Assembly: GCF_023074175.1 (NCBI RefSeq)
Contig: NZ_JADPKS010000100.1
Location: 1 to 32,140, forward strand
Length of the DNA: 32,140 nt
Direction of reading: 5' to 3'
DNA from: Bradyrhizobium sp. 139
Lineage (GTDB): Bacteria > Pseudomonadota > Alphaproteobacteria > Rhizobiales > Xanthobacteraceae
Part shown: positions 15,335 through 23,469 of the stretch, piece after piece
Numbering within the stretch: the first letter of the stretch is position 1
How the letters are laid out: each line of letters begins with the position of its first letter
Notes under the pieces: model-generated
The model's input: the letters and a program-made list of their open reading frames with translations, nothing else
Told to the model about the DNA's origin: nothing
Database searches by the model: none
Position numbers and translations under genes: made by a program

Positions 15335-17257
15335 ATGCAGCTCATGATCCCGCCCCGCCGTCTCGACCGTCCGATCGGCCAAGAGACGGACCACGTGCTC
15401 GGCGCCGTAGATGCTGAGATCTCGCTCGTCGAGTACGGCAGCTACGCCTGCCCGCACTGCAGGGCTGCCAACGAGCGCATCGCGCAAGCACGCGACCAAC
15501 TTGGCAACCGCGTCTGCTATGCCTTCCGCCACAAGCCGCTCGCGGACAACAGCATTTCCTTTCGGGCCGCCGAGCTCGCTGAGCATGCTCAGACGCCCGA
15601 GGCGTTCTGGTCCGCGCACATCAAGCTGATGACGAGGTCGATGCAGCTCACAGAGGACGACCTCGTCGCGGTGGCCGCGGACCTCGGTGTGAGCGCCGAT
15701 TTCGCGCTTGGCAACAGCGACGCCTTACGGCGCGCGAGGGCGAGGGTGGAGGCAGACGTCGCAAGCGCACGCGCAAGCGGGGTGAGAATCACGCCGACCT
15801 TCTACATCAACCGTCGACGCTATGACGGCCCCTGGGACGAGAGCTCTCTCGTCGACGCGATGCTTGGCACGCTCGGCCATCGCGTCCGTACGGCAGCCCT
15901 GGAGTTCGCGAGCTGGGGCCCGTCCGCCGGCATTTTGCTAGTCCTCGCGACCTTGACGGCCATCGCCTTGACGAACTCGCCGATCCGGCCGGCATTCGAG
16001 GCGCTCTGGCGCCAGGAGTTGGGCGTGAGCTTGGGTGAGGCGGCCTTTCAGATGCCCATCCTCCGTTGGGTCAACGACGGCCTGCTGACGGTATTCTTCC
16101 TCGTCGTGGGACTGGAAGTGAAGCGCGAGATGACAGTTGGCCACCTCGCAAGCCGCCGCTCCGCGGCGCTTCCGATCGCCGCCGCGCTCGGCGGGATGGT
16201 CGTGCCGGCGCTTCTCTATGCGCTGCTCATCCCTGCAGGGCCGTGGTCGCACGGGTGGGGCATTCCGATGGCGACCGACACTGCGTTCGCGATTGCCTTG
16301 ATCGCCGTGATGGGCGCCCGCGTTCCTGTTGGGCTGCGGATCTTCCTTACCGCGGCGGCCATCGTCGACGACATCGGTGCGATCGTCGTCGTCGCCGTGT
16401 TCTACTCCGGCGATATCCAACTGGGCTACTTGGCCGCGGCCGCGGCCGTGGTCGTTGCGCTGGCGCTGCTGAGCCGGTCGAAAGTCTACCTTCTCTCGCC
16501 TTATGCTCTCTTAGGCGTCGCGTTGTGGGCGTTCGTCTACGCGGGCGGTCTCCACGCGACGGTGGCTGGCGTGATACTGGCGCTATTCGTTCCGACGCGC
16601 CCGCCCGCCAACCTGGCTGCCCTGATCACGCAGGCCAGCACGATCATTGCCTCCGAGGCCCAGCACGAGGGCGAGGTTCTCAGGCACGGCCCCTCCACCC
16701 CGGCGCTCCACGCGCTCGAAGCGATCTACGACCGAGTTGAATCGCCCGCCGACCGGCTGCTGCGACACGCCGGCGCGCGGTCGAGCTACGCAGTGCTCCC
16801 GATCTTCGCACTGGCGAATGCGGGTGTGGCAATCAACCCCGGCGTCTTCGTTGGGCATGACTGGCTCATGGCTGCGATCATTGCGGGCCTCACCATAGGA
16901 AAGCCGGTCGGCATCTTCCTCGCGGCCGCTGCAGCCGTGCGCGCTGACATAGCCGTCAAGCCGGCGGAGTACACGTGGCGGCAGTTGGCCGGGGCGGGAT
17001 CCCTGGCTGGGATCGGCTTCACGATGTCGCTGTTCATCGCCGGGCAAGCGTTTCCAAGCGCCACTGACTTCTCGGCCGCCAAGATTGCCGTGTTCGCTGC
17101 GTCAATTCTTTCCGCCGTCGTTGGGATTGCCCTGCTCTGGGGAGCTCCGCGCCAAGAGCTTATCGAAGAGGCGCGGCAGAGCACCGGCATGCAAGTGTCG
17201 AAATCCGCGGGTGCTTATGCGGAATCGCGGATATTTTTGGATGATTCTACCTATTGA
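15335..17257 (+). CDS. nhaA: Na+/H+ antiporter NhaA with N-terminal thioredoxin-like domain
   Basis: A 640-residue fusion. Residues about 15-180 form a DsbA/thioredoxin-fold domain with the active site CPHC (Cys39-Cys42) in EYGSYACPHCRAANER and cis-Pro region TPTFYINRR. From about residue 190 to 620 it is an NhaA sodium-proton antiporter with about 12 membrane helices. The exchange-site acids are present: Asp315 (MATDTAFAI) and the Asp345-Asp346 pair (AAIVDDIGAIVVV). WVNDGLLTVFFLVVGLEVKR is also typical. The antiporter acts in the inner membrane to set pH and sodium balance. The thioredoxin domain has no secretion signal of its own. In other genomes the thioredoxin part is often C-terminal, so the order is worth noting. 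The ribosome site is weak and translation may be coupled to the kinase gene 29 bases upstream. Confidence 0.88.
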   Translation: MQLMIPPRRLDRPIGQETDHVLGAVDAEISLVEYGSYACPHCRAANERIAQARDQLGNRVCYAFRHKPLADNSISFRAAELAEHAQTPEAFWSAHIKLMTRSMQLTEDDLVAVAADLGVSADFALGNSDALRRARARVEADVASARASGVRITPTFYINRRRYDGPWDESSLVDAMLGTLGHRVRTAALEFASWGPSAGILLVLATLTAIALTNSPIRPAFEALWRQELGVSLGEAAFQMPILRWVNDGLLTVFFLVVGLEVKREMTVGHLASRRSAALPIAAALGGMVVPALLYALLIPAGPWSHGWGIPMATDTAFAIALIAVMGARVPVGLRIFLTAAAIVDDIGAIVVVAVFYSGDIQLGYLAAAAAVVVALALLSRSKVYLLSPYALLGVALWAFVYAGGLHATVAGVILALFVPTRPPANLAALITQASTIIASEAQHEGEVLRHGPSTPALHALEAIYDRVESPADRLLRHAGARSSYAVLPIFALANAGVAINPGVFVGHDWLMAAIIAGLTIGKPVGIFLAAAAAVRADIAVKPAEYTWRQLAGAGSLAGIGFTMSLFIAGQAFPSATDFSAAKIAVFAASILSAVVGIALLWGAPRQELIEEARQSTGMQVSKSAGAYAESRIFLDDSTY

Positions 17258-17386
17258 AAAGAGAGTCGCAGTCGCTGACGGCCAAATCCGCGAGACATCA
17301 TCGATTCCGTCCGTCGTATCCCGCCGTCGAGGACACCAACACGCTGAGGTATCCCGGCGAACCGTCACATTTGAAAGAGGTTGACC

Positions 17387-17620
17387 ATGACCCAGGTATA
17401 TTTTCACTGCTCGAACACGAAGACGGTTTTCGTCGATCGCCGCGGCGCTGTGGTGGACGATCTTGCTGAGGCACGCGATCACGCAACCCGTGTCGTGCAA
17501 TCCTTAACCCGCGAGCGAAGTCTCGAGGATTGGCGTGACTGGGTCCTGCATGTCAGCGACGACAGCGGCGATGAGCTCTTCGTAGTGCCATTCACCTCCG
17601 TGCTCGGCAGGCCGAGTTGA
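17387..17620 (+). CDS. DUF6894 family small protein
   Basis: A 77-residue protein starting MTQVYFHCSNTKTVFVDRRG and continuing with VVDDLAEARDHATRVVQSL. This is the signature of the short DUF6894-type proteins of rhizobia, whose function is unknown (assignment by pattern). It is acidic and soluble, with no cysteine pair or membrane segment. The ATG at 17387 has GAGG six bases upstream. An in-frame TTG at 17381 is an alternative start. It lies 130 bases after the antiporter gene on the same strand and is probably its own unit. Confidence 0.7.
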   Translation: MTQVYFHCSNTKTVFVDRRGAVVDDLAEARDHATRVVQSLTRERSLEDWRDWVLHVSDDSGDELFVVPFTSVLGRPS

Positions 17621-18544
17621 GGGCGTACATATCAGACGGCTGGAGGCCCGCGACTCGTCAGCCTCGTCGAGGCAGGGTCAACAAAGTGCACACCTTACCG
17701 GCCGCCTCCGTCAGGCCTGACGGGAACGGCGCCGGATCGGGTGGGAAACGCAGCGCTTGAGACCGGCATCGCGACCTTGTCAAGTTGCTACCGAACTATG
17801 TGACCTCTCGGACGTCTTGGACAATAATTGACCATCGAGCGCGTGCGGCGTGCTGGAGTGGAAAACAAGACATAGCCGCACAAAACATCAGCCCCATCGA
17901 AGACGGCGGGAGGCCCCCGAGTGGCCGAGGCTGATGTGTTGGAGGCTCGCTACTCGGGACAGCGACATCTCATCAGTGAACCGCATCTGCGATCTCGCGG
18001 GGAATAGCGCAGCTCGCCGCTTATGACAGCCGACACGCACATTGTGCGGGCGGTGATCCTGAGAAATGCAGGAAAGCGCACGAACTCCTGTCGCCGAGCA
18101 CGGCATTTAGGGTGCACGCGCTTAGGATAAGTTGGAGCAACCTCCAATTTATCCAACAGCCATGAAACCGAAGACACTGAGCTTTTCAATGCCGATACTG
18201 CTCATCGCAGGCTAGAATTAGACCAACGTATGATCAGACCATTCCGATTGTGGAATGCGATCCTCCCTCAGCACGATAACGCGATACAAGCGTGCTATGG
18301 CCTAAGAAATCGTTCTGAGATAGCAGTGAGTCCAACGGCTCAGTGCCGAGAGTCGCAACGGAACCGGACCCGCGAGCCGGCAGTTGCAAGAAGAGGTCGG
18401 CGGCGTAGCGCCCGTCGGCCTTTTCTCGGCTCGCTTCCGATCACTGAAGGGTCCCAATTATGGATAGCTCGGATAGCAACGACCGGTAAGAAGAGGCTCT
18501 CTTGAATCACAAACACTGACTGGCGCCATTTCCGGGAGGTCGCA
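17621..18544. other. Intergenic stretch without a convincing gene
   Basis: About 920 bases. I see no protein-like frame with a ribosome site, no tRNA and no rRNA. The only clear element is the hairpin at 18125-18154. Confidence 0.5.
18125..18154. repeat. Strong 13-base-pair hairpin
   Basis: Arms GGATAAGTTGGAG and CTCCAATTTATCC are separated by a four-base loop (CAAC) and pair fully apart from one G-T wobble. There is no T-run after either arm, so it is not a textbook terminator. It may be a remnant of an IS end or a protein-binding palindrome. Confidence 0.45.
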
Positions 18545-18628
18545 ATGCATCAGATCTATCTCACGATTACTGTTAGCAGTCTCACGTTGCTGGTCGGCGT
18601 GTATTTGCTCGCCGTCGTGCTTCTGTAA
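18545..18628 (+). CDS. 27-residue single-span membrane peptide
   Basis: A very short frame, MHQIYLTITVSSLTLL followed by VGVYLLAVVLL, ends at the TAA at 18626-18628. GGGAGG lies six bases before the ATG, an excellent ribosome site. Nearly the whole product is one hydrophobic helix with a polar N-terminus, like small accessory subunits of membrane complexes (KdpF, CydX and CcoQ are examples of the size class, not homologues I can demonstrate). The partner is unknown, since no membrane-complex gene is adjacent on this strand. The combination of strong ribosome site and clean hydrophobicity is the only support. Confidence 0.45.
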   Translation: MHQIYLTITVSSLTLLVGVYLLAVVLL

Positions 18629-18723
18629 AACGGTTGAATGGAGATTGCGGTTCGCACATCACATCTGGCGGACCATCACATCTTGAAGCCGACAGGTCTC
18701 GGAACCGGTAGGGCCGAGCTGGA

Positions 18724-18972
18724 ATGCCCATCGCATGTAGGCGCGATCGACCGCACGCGCCAAAGCCTCCGTCGCAGATGACCTTGGCGAGCAACGATTG
18801 GGAACGGCCCTTCGGGCCACATTCCATCGTGACAAAATTGCGGGCCTTAGAGCAAGAGAACACTCAGCGAAAACGACAGGCAAGGTCATCTGGTCCTCCT
18901 CTGCAGAAAACTGTCGCGGCCGAAGAGGATCGCGAGTATCGGCGCCGTCCACCGGTCTCCAACGGTAGCTAG
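18724..18972 (+). mobile_element. Possible IS3-family orfA remnant
   Basis: The segment KLRALEQENTQRKRQ resembles the leucine-zipper coil of IS3-family OrfA proteins (KLRELEEENxRLKR). The flanking sequence has lost the expected hydrophobic pattern, and no helix-turn-helix, orfB or terminal repeat was found. Weak call. Confidence 0.3.
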
Positions 18973-19157
18973 AATCTGCGAAAGGACGACGATTTTCCCA
19001 GCGGATGCGCGCCTCACCAAGTTTATTGATCTTGAAAGAAGGGGCGCGCCTGACGTTTTAGGGCCCAGGATGGGGCGTCGAACTCTTTTTCGACTGTTGG
19101 CTTGAGTCAAGTTGCTCGCGTGTCATTCAGCTCCACATAGACCACTGTTGACGCAGT

Positions 19158-19870
19158 TTGGGGAATGTCTGGTGCTTTGCTTGCGTCAGACTCCGCGCCA
19201 CGCGGCAAGTGCTCCACAGCTCCAGTCTGGTGCCGCATGGGTGTAATACGAATCTTGATAAGGGCCGTTATTGCGGTCTGGGCATGCGAAAGCATTGGTC
19301 CGTATCCGTGATGGAGAGACGGCTTCTCCACGTGCCCAAACCTGATATCAGCGCCGCGAGAGCGATCTGCTCGCTTTCGGGGCGGATCGTAGAGCTCCTG
19401 GTGATCGCGCGCCGCTTCCGCTGCAACGTCGTCCTGTGCCGTGGTCAGATCTTCACCGAACGTTTCGAAGGCAACTGGCTCCGATAGGCGCGGCGCCGCG
19501 GGGAGGGCGGACGCCATCGTCTATCGCCTCCGTCTGGCGCTCGGCCGGCTGATGCTGCCCGGAGACCAAAGACACACTCACGCGCGTAATTCGCCACCCG
19601 ACTCAGCCACCGGTTGACCTACTCACGACTATCGACATTGATCTTTGGTCTCCGCGGCGCAATCACCGATGCGCAGCAGCATCTGCAACCTGGAAAGCGC
19701 CCGTCGTCAGGCCTTTGCGGGTGCGAGCGGCCGCCACCGGCCAAGCTCGGTTCCCTGATTTGGCGAAGCTGCGGCAACTGCCCTGCGGCACAGGTCCAGA
19801 TCGTTAATGGAGAACGCCAGCCGGGCCGTTGCAATTCGCGCAACAGTAATCGGTTCCACACTACTCAAGA
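19158..19870 (+). mobile_element. Decayed ISL3-family transposase
   Basis: Fragments of one ISL3-type transposase occur in order across several frames. SLSGRIVELLVIARRFRCN and the following CRGQIFTERFEGN match the N-terminal zinc-finger region. DAIVYRLRLALGR and LMLPGD plus DTLTRVIRH match the helix-turn-helix part. IDIDLWSPRRNHRCA corresponds to the IGIDDWAWRRNHRYG motif that starts the catalytic domain. SLMENASRAVAI corresponds to RWHLMENASRAF. At least three frameshifts and the loss of everything after about 19870 make it dead. The hemC stop codon lies 64 bases further on, so the insertion may have come close to that gene's 3' end. Confidence 0.65.
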
Positions 19871-19933
19871 CGGCCGAGCGCCTGCGCTATGCTGGCTTCC
19901 CAAGAGTATAAGTCGTCATGCCAATTAGCGAAT

Positions 19934-20869
19934 TCAGATTGGCCTTTGCTCTTCCACTGTACGGAGCGCAGCCTTCAATATCTCTTCGGCGCCTTGCTGA
20001 AGAAGTTTATGCCCGAGACTTCTGCCTATTGCGTCGGCTTGATCGGCCAGACCCACACTTTCATCGGCAATCTTCCTTTGGCCATCCGGATGAGTCACTT
20101 GTCCTCGAAGTGTTAATGTCCCGGCGTGCCATGTGGCAGAGACCCCGACGGGCAGGCTGCAACCCGCATCGAGACTTCTCATCAAAGCGCGCTCTGCATC
20201 CACTTCGGAGCGCGATTGCCGGTCTTCAATCTTTTGAAGCAGCGCTATAAGTGCCGTATCCTCTTCGCGAGCTTCGGCCGCGAGAGCACCTTGACCGACT
20301 GCATACGGGAAAACACGAGCGTCTAAAATCTGTGAAGCCTCATGTAGCAATCCTAGTCGGGACAACCCGGCCGCCGCCAATAGAGTCGCGTCTATCCCCT
20401 GTCGGTTCTTTGCCTTACACAGCCTTGGAGAAACGTTCCCTCGGATAGGTCGAATATCGAGACCATTGCATAACTCGAGAAGTTGAGCTTTACGGCGAAT
20501 TGATCCAGTGCCGACGCGCAGCCCCGGCCGTAGCTGACTTAGTGTAACGCCACAAATCGCGTCGCGAGGATCCTCTCTTTTGGGAACGGCTGCCAATACC
20601 AAGCCGGGCTGCAATTTGGTTGGAAGATCCTTGAGGGAATGAACGACCAGGTCAACTTCGTTGCGCAGAAGCGTGTCTTCGCTCTCCTTCGTGAACGCTC
20701 CGATGCCGCCAAGCTGATGAAAGGCCGACCTTCGATCTTTATCGCCAACCGAACTCACGAAGACCAAGCGTACCTCAGCGGCCGGCTCGACGCCACGAAT
20801 AAGGTCGGCGACGTGACTGGCTTGCCAGATGGCCAAATCACTACGCCTGGTGCCGAGTCGAATTTCCAC
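19934..20869 (-). CDS. hemC: Hydroxymethylbilane synthase (porphobilinogen deaminase)
   Basis: HemC polymerises four porphobilinogens into hydroxymethylbilane in heme synthesis. The product has 311 residues from a GTG start at 20869. AAGAGG lies eight bases upstream of that GTG, and the length then fits the family. An in-frame ATG at 20920 would add 17 unconserved residues. Landmarks are EIRLGTRRSDLAIWQASHV, the catalytic-Asp segment VVHSLKDLPTKLQPG, GTGSIRRKAQLLEL, and the cofactor-anchoring cysteine in SLDAGCSLPVGV. It is the last minus-strand gene after the oxidase operon, 565 bases downstream of it. A second, housekeeping hemC is expected elsewhere in the genome, so this may be an accessory copy. 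That is inference from the accessory context. No damage seen. Confidence 0.88.
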   Translation of the reverse strand: MEIRLGTRRSDLAIWQASHVADLIRGVEPAAEVRLVFVSSVGDKDRRSAFHQLGGIGAFTKESEDTLLRNEVDLVVHSLKDLPTKLQPGLVLAAVPKREDPRDAICGVTLSQLRPGLRVGTGSIRRKAQLLELCNGLDIRPIRGNVSPRLCKAKNRQGIDATLLAAAGLSRLGLLHEASQILDARVFPYAVGQGALAAEAREEDTALIALLQKIEDRQSRSEVDAERALMRSLDAGCSLPVGVSATWHAGTLTLRGQVTHPDGQRKIADESVGLADQADAIGRSLGHKLLQQGAEEILKAALRTVEEQRPI

Positions 20870-21434
20870 GATGAAACCTCTTGCTTCTTCAGCAGTTCGC
20901 GAACCTATAGCGCTGCGCAACTAGCTATGATCGGCGCCTGCTCATTTAGCCGCACAGCGTGACTCTGGTGTGGCAGTCTTTGCATGGGTATCTTCCCTCA
21001 CGCCGTATTTCACATCAATCCACAGTCGCCCGAAAACGAAGAAGCAGCCAATAGCTCGCAACTTTATAAAGGCACTGGACTAAGTCGAAGAGTGCGGGTT
21101 CCTCGAGAATGGAGGTTGCGCACCTTTCGGATGTCAAGCGCGCTGAATGCGTCCGTACATCGCTTCAACTTCAAGCGGTCGAGCTCAAACGCCGCAGCGA
21201 GCTGCCATCACCTGTGTTTATACCGGAACGATCAAGGTGATCGGTGTCGAAACTTTACGTGCGGCATCACGCTAACCTAAGTGGACGCCTTCGTCGTCAA
21301 GAGCGAACGCCTGTCGATGAGACCGCGTCCCTTCGCCTCACGCAATGGATCATGCACAAGCATATTCGTCTTCACTTGCGGAGATCCGGATGGGTCAGCA
21401 GCCACGGCGTTGACTCGTTTGATCTTGGGGCGCG
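20870..21434. other. Intergenic stretch between hemC and the oxidase operon
   Basis: About 565 bases. A minus-strand frame contains VNAVAADPSGSPQVKTNMLV near 21350-21420, which looks like protein but lacks a plausible start and is not a family I know. It may be a remnant. I found no FNR/FixK-type palindrome (TTGA-N6-TCAA) here. hemC probably has its own promoter within this stretch. Confidence 0.35.
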
Positions 21435-21890
21435 CTATTTGAATGGATTCATCGACGAGGAATAAGTTGGTGTTTTCGCGTAATCCGCCGGAACGTTCCA
21501 AAGGGTTGCGACATACCAAGCGGTCCAAGCAACGATCAGTAGCGTCAGCACCCACACCCAGACCGGCATCGGCGAGGGCGATTCCGCTCGGTGCGGCTCG
21601 AACGGCTCTTCCGCTCCAAACGCGTTGACCATGAGGCGTACGGTACCGTGGACGACGGCACCATCACCAAGCCCGGTGACCGTGATCCCGGGGCCGTTGC
21701 GGACTTGGAATCGAAGGCGCCGGACCCCGACCTGGCCGGTGGCATCTTGGGCTTCGATGCGCAGGCCGTGCTCGCCGTCGGCAAGGCTCTTGGTGTCGAG
21801 CGCTATCTCGGTCGGCGGCCGCTGATCGGCGACCGGATCTGGCGTGTCGTCTAGATAGATGCGGATGCGCGGGTCGGGCACGTGTTGCAT
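21435..21890 (-). CDS. Membrane-anchored protein of the oxidase operon, probable Ig-like domain
   Basis: A 151-residue protein. Residues 1-100 look like a beta-sandwich (Ig/cadherin-like) domain, with runs such as IALDTKSLADGEHGLRIEAQ and the alternating pattern RRLRFQVRN. A single C-terminal membrane span, MPVWVWVLTLLIVAWTAWYV, is followed by a short tail. No CxxCH motif and no obvious metal ligand set is present. It starts four bases after the previous gene ends, overlapping its Shine-Dalgarno-like AGAGGA, so it is translated as part of the oxidase operon. The orientation of the N-terminal domain is not known, since no signal peptide is seen. I do not recognise a described family. It could be an accessory or assembly subunit. 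The fold call is by pattern only. Confidence 0.55.
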   Translation of the reverse strand: MQHVPDPRIRIYLDDTPDPVADQRPPTEIALDTKSLADGEHGLRIEAQDATGQVGVRRLRFQVRNGPGITVTGLGDGAVVHGTVRLMVNAFGAEEPFEPHRAESPSPMPVWVWVLTLLIVAWTAWYVATLWNVPADYAKTPTYSSSMNPFK

Positions 21891-21894
21891 TCCT

Positions 21895-22137
21895 CTAACG
21901 GTCGGTGTCCAAGACGCGATATTTTGGATGATTGGGATCCCGTTCGCCGGGGTCGAAGAGCATCCACAGCGCCGCCACGATGCAGCTGAGGGTCACGAGC
22001 CCAGCCCCGCCCGCCACCAGCACGTTGCCGAGTAGTGGTCCGGAAAGACTATGATCGCCAGCAGCATTAGCGATCGCAGGCGTAGTGCAGAGATAGCCAA
22101 GCGCCGAGAGGATCCAAGCGGTAATCGTATCAGTCAT
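21895..22137 (-). CDS. Small membrane protein of the oxidase operon
   Basis: An 80-residue protein with a signal-peptide-like N-terminus (residues 5-25), then a clear membrane span around residues 38-62 (LVAGGAGLVTLSCIVAALWM) and a charged tail, FDPGERDPNHPKYRVLDTDR. The start has GGAGG seven bases upstream. It follows the diheme subunit by nine bases and precedes the Ig-like membrane protein by four, so it is co-transcribed. The size and single main span fit a small subunit such as CcoQ, but the sequence is not CcoQ. The role is unknown beyond its place in the operon. Confidence 0.6.
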   Translation of the reverse strand: MTDTITAWILSALGYLCTTPAIANAAGDHSLSGPLLGNVLVAGGAGLVTLSCIVAALWMLFDPGERDPNHPKYRVLDTDR

Positions 22138-22146
22138 CGTCGCCTC

Positions 22147-23469
22147 CTATTTCTTGGCGCGGAGCTTCGTGATGTCCGCGAGCGTCACCAGCGGCCCGTG
22201 GTTGCCCCATGACGTGCGCTCGTGATTGATGATATCAGCGATCTGCTGATCAGATAGTCTGTCAGCGAACGGCGGCATCTCTACTTCGTACTTCTGGCCG
22301 TTGATCGCCTTCCCACCAAGGCCGCGCAGCATGGTGGTGATGTGTTCGGCAGGGTCAGTGGCGTTAACGACCTGATCGCCCGCAAGTGGCGGAAACGTGC
22401 CGGGCACGCCTTTGCCCTCTGCACCGTGACAGGCGGCGCAGTTCTCGGCAAACAGCTTCGATCCTTCCGCGGGATCGAATGTCGGTGCCGGGGCCGCTAT
22501 CGGCGAGACCGGTTTCGTCGGCTGCTTCTGCAGTGGTTCGTTGGCGCGCGCCGCGACGACATCAGCCGCGCTGATCAAGGCACCACGATTGCCCCATGAG
22601 GAGCGCTCGTGGTTGATGATATCGGCGATCTCCTGATCCGACAATTGATCCGCGAACGCGGGCATCGGAGCTTCATATTTTTGGCCATTGATCACGTTTC
22701 CGCTAAGTCCATGCAGCACAGCGCCGATGTGTGCCGTCGGATTTGCGGCGTTAACCACCGGATCTCCGGCGAGCGGCGGAAACGTTCCGGGCACACCCTT
22801 GCCTTCCGCGCCGTGGCAGGATGCGCAGTTGTTGGCGAACAATGCTGCACCTTTGCCGGCATCAAACCCTAGCGGCCCGCTCGAGCGACTCAATGGCACG
22901 GCGCCAGGCTGCGTTGGAGCGAGCGCGGGCTGCTTCAGCGACAACAGATAGGCCACCAGCGCCTTGCCGTCGTCGTTAGGAATCACGGTACCGCCTGGCG
23001 CGAACTCAGGCGGCAATGACACCGCTTTCTCTTCGGGAGGTAATTTGTCCACAACGCTGAATAGCCAAGGGTAAGCTGGCATGATCGATTGCGGCACCAC
23101 TGCGCGCGGCTGATAGAGATGGATGAACTGCCATATGCTGCTCGATTGCCGCGTGCCGATATTGCTCAAGTCCGGACCGTTGCGCTCCGAACCTAGCAAT
23201 TCCGTCGTCTGGTAAGCATAATCGCCCGGTGCGGACGGACGGCCAAAGGACTTATCTCCAGAGAGGGGGCGTACTTGCTGGGTATGGCAATAGAAGCAGC
23301 CTTCGGAGACATAAACATCCCGCCCTCGCGCCTCTAGGGGGGTCAGTGGCTTAAGGCCCGGCGTCGGAGGTACCTTCGATAGCCAGATGCCCGGCAGCAC
23401 GCCCATAAGAACCGCCAATCCGGTGTAGATCAGCGTTGAACCACCGGAAATCGCCAACAACCTATTCAT
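22147..23469 (-). CDS. CcoO-like cytochrome c subunit fused to two cytochrome c domains
   Basis: A 440-residue tri-heme protein. Residues 5-30 form a membrane anchor. Residues 45-180 are a CcoO/FixO-type domain with the heme motif CFYCH (Cys58-His62) and DVYVSEGCFYCHTQQVRPL. Two cytochrome c domains follow, at about 203-301 and 332-430, with CASCH (215-219) and CAACH (344-348). Candidate axial methionines are in the MPAF and MPPF segments. The two domains are near copies of each other. This layout could replace the separate diheme CcoP subunit. The start is the ATG at 23469, which overlaps the stop of the CcoN-like gene by four bases (ATGA), so translation is coupled. The first domain's similarity to CcoO is clear. 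The fusion and lack of CcoP and CcoQ set the protein apart from standard FixNOQP. Confidence 0.85.
   Translation of the reverse strand: MNRLLAISGGSTLIYTGLAVLMGVLPGIWLSKVPPTPGLKPLTPLEARGRDVYVSEGCFYCHTQQVRPLSGDKSFGRPSAPGDYAYQTTELLGSERNGPDLSNIGTRQSSSIWQFIHLYQPRAVVPQSIMPAYPWLFSVVDKLPPEEKAVSLPPEFAPGGTVIPNDDGKALVAYLLSLKQPALAPTQPGAVPLSRSSGPLGFDAGKGAALFANNCASCHGAEGKGVPGTFPPLAGDPVVNAANPTAHIGAVLHGLSGNVINGQKYEAPMPAFADQLSDQEIADIINHERSSWGNRGALISAADVVAARANEPLQKQPTKPVSPIAAPAPTFDPAEGSKLFAENCAACHGAEGKGVPGTFPPLAGDQVVNATDPAEHITTMLRGLGGKAINGQKYEVEMPPFADRLSDQQIADIINHERTSWGNHGPLVTLADITKLRAKK
22180..22863 (-). repeat. Internal tandem duplication of a cytochrome c domain
   Basis: Two copies of about 300 bases, offset by 129 codons, encode the two C-terminal cytochrome c domains of the CcoO-like protein. 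Both contain GAEGKGVPGTFPPLAGD, INGQKYE and IADIINHER, with few differences. This is a recent or homogenised duplication. Confidence 0.75.

Noticed and set aside
19107..19517. A 136-codon minus-strand frame
   Set aside because: It runs antisense to the ordered ISL3 motifs and shows no family pattern of its own.
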